Assembly (NCBI GenBank): GCA_025057335.1
Contig: JANWXG010000124.1
Coordinates: 1 to 7,502, forward strand
DNA: 7,502 nucleotides
Source of the DNA: a bacterium
GTDB taxonomy: Bacteria; Armatimonadota; HRBIN16
Reading direction: 5' to 3'
The notes below the pieces were generated by a model. It made no database searches, was not told the DNA's origin, and saw only the letters and a program-made list of their open reading frames with translations. Position numbers and translations under genes: made by a program. Shown in pieces: positions 4,826 to 7,502 of the stretch (its first letter is position 1; each line of letters starts with the position of its first letter).

Positions 4826-5824
4826 ATGATTTGCGTGGTCGGAGGGGCGGGCTACATCGGCTCGCACTGTGTGAAGCGACTGTTGGAGCGAGGATATGCA
4901 GTGGTCACCCTGGACAACCTGGAAACAGGACACCGTGCGGCAGTGCTCGGCGGAGAGTTCGTGCAGGGAGACTACACCGACCGCGAAACGCTGGACCGCC
5001 TCTTCCGCAGCTACCCGGTGGAGTGTGTCATGCATTTCGCGGCATACGCCTCAGTGGCAGAGAGCATGACCGACCCCGCCAAATTCTACCGCTTGAACGT
5101 AGTAGGCGGATACACCCTGCTGGAGGCGATGCGCGCCCATCGGATACCCTATCTCATCTTCTCCTCCAGCGCAGCCACTTATGGCGAGCCGCGCCACATC
5201 CCCATCCCCGAAGACCATCCACAGGAGCCGACCAACGCCTATGGGGAGACCAAACGTGCGTTTGAGCAGATGTTGCGCTGGTACGATATGGCGTACGGCT
5301 TGCGCTCCATCAGCCTGCGTTACTTCAACGCCGCAGGAGCCGACCCGGAGGGACTGCTGGGCGAAGACCACCGCCCCGAGACGCACCTCATCCCGTTGGT
5401 TTTGCTCACCGCGCTGGGCAAGCGCCCCGTGGTCAAGATATTCGGCACCGATTACGATACACCTGACGGCACTGCCATCCGCGACTACATCCACGTCACC
5501 GACCTGGCAGACGCGCACATCCTCGCCTACGAAGCCCTGAAGCGTGGCGCGCCCTCCACCGCCTACAACCTGGGTAACGGGATGGGCTACTCCGTGCGCG
5601 AAGTGATACGCACAGCAGAGGAGGTCGTCGGACATCCCATCCCGCAAGAGGAAGCGCCGCGTCGCGCAGGAGACCCCGCGCGACTGGTCGCCAGCGCCCA
5701 GCGCGCCCAGCGTGAACTCGGCTGGCAGCCGCAATACGCTGACCTGCGTACCATCATCGCCACTGCCTGGCGATGGCACTCGACCCACCCCGACGGCTAC
5801 GCGGAGGGGGCGGCGGTGCCGTAG
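4826..5824 (+). CDS. galE: UDP-glucose 4-epimerase
   Basis: Interconverts UDP-glucose and UDP-galactose in the cytoplasm with bound NAD, in the Leloir pathway and in supplying galactose for surface polysaccharides. The protein has 332 residues, normal for bacterial GalE. The NAD-binding loop GGAGYIGSH is at 6-14, followed by the acidic D30-N31 that binds the adenosine ribose. The short-chain dehydrogenase catalytic set is present: S115 in FSSSAATYG (112-120), and Y139 with K143 in YGETK. RYFNAAGADPEG and RDYIHVTDLADAH, typical of GalE substrate binding, follow in the C-terminal half. ATG 4826 is chosen because GGAGG (4814-4818) is 7 nt upstream and codon M is followed at once by the first strand ICVVGGAG; an in-frame ATG-like start at 4739 lies before the promoter. 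It is monocistronic, between a repeat region and the prepilin. Related sugar-nucleotide epimerases are possible, but GalE is the best fit. Confidence 0.95.
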   Translation: MICVVGGAGYIGSHCVKRLLERGYAVVTLDNLETGHRAAVLGGEFVQGDYTDRETLDRLFRSYPVECVMHFAAYASVAESMTDPAKFYRLNVVGGYTLLEAMRAHRIPYLIFSSSAATYGEPRHIPIPEDHPQEPTNAYGETKRAFEQMLRWYDMAYGLRSISLRYFNAAGADPEGLLGEDHRPETHLIPLVLLTALGKRPVVKIFGTDYDTPDGTAIRDYIHVTDLADAHILAYEALKRGAPSTAYNLGNGMGYSVREVIRTAEEVVGHPIPQEEAPRRAGDPARLVASAQRAQRELGWQPQYADLRTIIATAWRWHSTHPDGYAEGAAVP

Positions 5825-5869
5825 TCGCAGCGGAGGGATCGACTGACCTAGGCAGGAACAGCGATAGTC

Positions 5870-5888
5870 TTAATCTATCTTTAATCTA
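5870..5888 (+). promoter_or_regulatory. 11-bp-period direct repeat, response-regulator-like site
   Basis: TTAATCTA occurs at 5870-5877 and again at 5881-5888, a start-to-start spacing of 11 bp, ending 6 bp before the -35 of the prepilin promoter. Tandem half-sites one helical turn apart just upstream of a weak -35 are the usual layout for OmpR/PhoB-family activators. The half-site sequence is not one I can assign to a regulator. Function is inferred from position and spacing only. Confidence 0.4.
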
Positions 5889-5894
5889 AACCTC

Positions 5895-5924
5895 TTGCCT
5901 TCCATTCGTCAACGCTCTTAAAAT
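5895..5924 (+). promoter_or_regulatory. Promoter of the prepilin gene
   Basis: TTGCCT (5895-5900; four of six consensus positions) and TAAAAT (5919-5924; five of six) are separated by 18 bp. Transcription would start near 5931, leaving about 26 nt with AGGAGG (5945-5950) before the ATG. Confidence 0.55.
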
Positions 5925-5956
5925 AGTGTGGCGAAATCATTTTCAGGAGGAGCAAG

Positions 5957-6730
5957 ATGCGGAGCTTGAAACGAGCGTTTACCCTCATCGAGCTGCTTGT
6001 TGTCATCGCGATTATCGCGATCCTGGCGGCGATTCTGTTCCCCGTCTTCTCGCAGGCGCGGGAAAAGGCGCGTTCCGCCTCGTGCTTGAGCAACCTGCGC
6101 CAGTTTGCTCTGGCAACCCTGGCATATGTGCAGGATTATGATGAAGTGTTCCCCCAGAGCGTGTATAGCATGGATCGTCCCATTCTGCTGCCGGGCAGCG
6201 GCGACCGCGTGTTCACCGTTTTTGACGCCACTATGCCCTACATGAAGAACGTGGAGATTATCGTCTGCCCCTCCCAGCGACCAGGTATCGACTTCGAGGG
6301 GTTGCTGCGTACGCTAGGACTGCGCACCAGCGGCAACTTCCGCTACGGCTCATACGCCTACAACTTCGCGCTGTTCCAGGACCCGGCGCTGCCTCCGGGG
6401 CTGTTCGCGGACGACCCCGTCGTGCCGCTAGCGGCGGTTACCGAACCAGTCAACACGACGATGTTCTTTGACAGCATCTACGTCCCGCAAGCCGGTCCGC
6501 AGGTAGACCCCAGCTGCCGATTGCCAGAAGGCCCCTTTGGATGGGATAACTTCCCTGCCCATCCACGCCATTCGGACGGGATGAACATCAACTTTGCAGA
6601 CGGTCACGCCAAATACTATTCCCGGAAGGGCAACATCCCGGGTACGTCTTTCCAGGGCGGCAACCCAGTACCCACCTACACCTTGCCCTGCGACCCCTCT
6701 GGCATTCCGGGAGGAAGACCCAATACCTAA
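5957..6730 (+). CDS. Prepilin-type (type II secretion/type IV pilus-like) protein with H-x9-DG motif
   Basis: A 257-residue pseudopilin. The N-terminus is a classic type III signal: basic MRSLKRA (1-7), then FTLIELLVVIAIIAILAAIL (8-27). Prepilin peptidase would cut after A7 and methylate F8; E12 is the conserved Glu+5 needed for pilus assembly. Alanine at -1 instead of the usual glycine is a mild oddity. FPVFSQAREKARSASCLSNL (28-47) continues the N-terminal helix, followed by a globular domain with YVQDYDEVFP. H205-x9-D215-G216 near the C-terminus is the H-x9-DG motif of the DUF1559-like group abundant in Planctomycetes and Armatimonadota. The mature protein is inserted in the inner membrane or assembled into a pilus-like fibre; its precise partner is unknown and no secretion genes are nearby. 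ATG 5957 has AGGAGG (5945-5950) 6 nt upstream. The gene is monocistronic, ending at a hairpin terminator. Confidence 0.92.
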   Translation: MRSLKRAFTLIELLVVIAIIAILAAILFPVFSQAREKARSASCLSNLRQFALATLAYVQDYDEVFPQSVYSMDRPILLPGSGDRVFTVFDATMPYMKNVEIIVCPSQRPGIDFEGLLRTLGLRTSGNFRYGSYAYNFALFQDPALPPGLFADDPVVPLAAVTEPVNTTMFFDSIYVPQAGPQVDPSCRLPEGPFGWDNFPAHPRHSDGMNINFADGHAKYYSRKGNIPGTSFQGGNPVPTYTLPCDPSGIPGGRPNT

Positions 6731-6737
6731 TTGCGAG

Positions 6738-6769
6738 GAGGGGAGCACTGGAGGAAGTGTGCTCCCCTC
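6738..6769. terminator. Convergent hairpin terminator between the prepilin gene and the exported-protein gene
   Basis: GAGGGGAGCAC (6738-6748) pairs perfectly with GTGCTCCCCTC (6759-6769) around a 10-nt loop. It begins 8 bp after the prepilin stop. On the plus strand it is followed by TATTT, a short U-tract. The stop codon of the opposing gene (6769-6771) overlaps the stem, so the hairpin may serve both convergent genes, though no U-tract follows on the minus strand. Confidence 0.75.
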
Positions 6770-7287
6770 TATTTCAACCTGCGTTCCACCGCCCGCAGCA
6801 CCTGAAGCCCTGCGTCCAGCGCCTGCCGGTCGTCACGAGTAACCATGACGGTCACGAAAAAGCGCCCCTTCGCCCAGTAAAGGGTAGTCGCGCCGTCTGC
6901 GCGTATCCAGAAGCCTATCCCCCCTATTCGCAGGGGCTGAGGACGGAGCTTGCGATGAGAAGCACGCCAGTATTGCACAAAGCGACGCGCGCTGGAAGCG
7001 TCACGCATCGTGTGAGCAGTCACCGTCACATACAGGTCGCCCCGCTGGTAGAGCTTCTGCGCTGCCTCCTGCACGCCATGCTGCAGGTAAAGCTGGTAGC
7101 CGCCGTTGTAGATGGCAGTGAGACCATCGCCCTTGCCATACAGGTACGAGCCGCTCACCTCTTTCCACCCGCGCAACTCTGTGGAGGGCAGTAGTTTCGT
7201 GCAGGCGCTGTTCTCCCCTTGCCCCCAGGCTGGTAGCGCGCCGAGCGCGAGAAGCGTTGCTGCCACCCACAACAGTACGGAACCCAT
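6769..7287 (-). CDS. Exported protein, possibly DUF6599-like
   Basis: A 172-residue protein with a clear Sec signal peptide: a hydrophobic core VLLWVAATLLALGALPA (4-20) and a likely cleavage after AWG (20-22). There is no arginine or lysine before the core. The mature part starts QGENSACTKLLPSTELRGW and contains YLYGKGDGLTAIYNGGYQLY (48-67), a mixed strand region with YVTVTAHTM (86-94), RRFVQYWR (101-108) and FWIRADGATTLYWAKGRFF (126-144). The order 'LLP...GW...Y...NGGYQLYLQHG...Y...DLYVTV' resembles DUF6599 proteins of unknown function; I hold this tentatively. C29 is the only cysteine and is not in a lipobox. ATG 7287 is chosen over a start 198 nt upstream because GAGGTG (7294-7299) is 6 nt away, a signal peptide begins there, and a promoter lies between the two. 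Confidence 0.8.
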   Translation of the reverse strand: MGSVLLWVAATLLALGALPAWGQGENSACTKLLPSTELRGWKEVSGSYLYGKGDGLTAIYNGGYQLYLQHGVQEAAQKLYQRGDLYVTVTAHTMRDASSARRFVQYWRASHRKLRPQPLRIGGIGFWIRADGATTLYWAKGRFFVTVMVTRDDRQALDAGLQVLRAVERRLK

Positions 7288-7341
7288 TCTTCTCACCTCA
7301 TCAGGTTGCAGCCCGCCCAGTGAGACGGCTGCACGCCACCT

Positions 7342-7371
7342 ATTATAACCATCTGCTCCAGCAGTTTGCAA
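7342..7371 (-). promoter_or_regulatory. Promoter of the exported-protein gene
   Basis: Reading on the minus strand, TTGCAA (7366-7371; four of six positions) and a perfect TATAAT (7342-7347) are 18 bp apart. Transcription would begin near 7335, leaving about 48 nt before the ATG at 7287. Its position also excludes the longer reading frame that would start at 7485. Between 7372 and the window end I see no supported gene. Confidence 0.65.
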
Positions 7372-7502
7372 ACGCTGCGCGTCCCCCTCTCTATGTGAAA
7401 CAGCCCCCCTGCGATTGCCCCTACACGAACCACAGCAGACCTGCCTTTGCGCTACGATGAGCTGTCGCCCGTCGAGTGCAGGCACTGGGAAAGGTCAGCC
7501 TC

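Noticed and set aside
5051..5788. A 245-codon open frame on the minus strand
   Set aside because: It is fully antisense to galE, which has all family motifs. Long antisense frames are expected in GC-rich coding DNA, and the translation resembles no protein family.
6757..7194. A 145-codon plus-strand frame
   Set aside because: It is antisense to the exported protein, which has a signal peptide, ribosome site and promoter.
7288..7485. An N-terminal extension of the exported protein to 7485
   Set aside because: It would cover the promoter and bury the signal peptide 66 residues inside the protein.
7457..7502. A plus-strand gene beginning at the ATG near 7457 and leaving the window
   Set aside because: There is no ribosome site and only about 15 codons are visible, so nothing supports it.

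Overview
The window looks like a piece of a thermophile-type or hot-spring Armatimonadota-like chromosome. This is an inference. The main support is the prepilin at 5957-6730, which has an FTLIELLVVIAIIAILAAIL leader, a following FPVFSQAREKAR segment and a C-terminal H-x9-DG motif. That combination is typical of the very expanded pseudopilin families of Armatimonadota and Planctomycetes-like bacteria. The DNA is GC-rich, Shine-Dalgarno sites are strong (AGGAGG), and long intergenic stretches are filled with hairpin-forming repeats.

Layout. (1) 1-1256, minus strand: two tandem, non-identical SIS-domain (sugar isomerase-like) genes 3 bp apart, the second cut by the window edge. A candidate promoter and a 15-bp palindromic operator-like site lie upstream. 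(2) 1257-1937: a gene-poor stretch with a multi-hairpin repeat, a second inverted repeat, a copy of a common 'TGTCATGCTGAGC' type repeat and a leader with alternative pairings. (3) 1938-3216, plus strand: an unrecognised 212-residue protein, a palindromic repeat and a 127-residue four-helix membrane protein. (4) 3293-3809: possibly a decayed gene with fragments in three frames. (5) 3835-4553: a compact MNT nucleotidyltransferase / HEPN pair with its own promoter and a 4-nt overlap, i.e. a MntA-HepT-like (type VII) toxin-antitoxin module. It is followed by a second copy of the repeat family. (6) 4826-5824: galE, UDP-glucose 4-epimerase, with its own promoter. (7) 5957-6730: the type II secretion/type IV pilus-like prepilin. 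Its promoter is preceded by an 11-bp-period direct repeat, and a convergent terminator follows. (8) 6769-7287, minus strand: a small exported protein with a signal peptide and its own promoter.

How they work together: the SIS pair and galE are both sugar-related but are separate transcription units. The MNT-HEPN pair is a self-contained defence or addiction module flanked on both sides by repeat DNA. No single large new system is evident. The least-described items are the dispersed structured repeats, in which two copies differ by a compensatory change; the MNT-HEPN variant, which lacks the classic HepT acceptor motif; and the tandem repeat upstream of the prepilin promoter.
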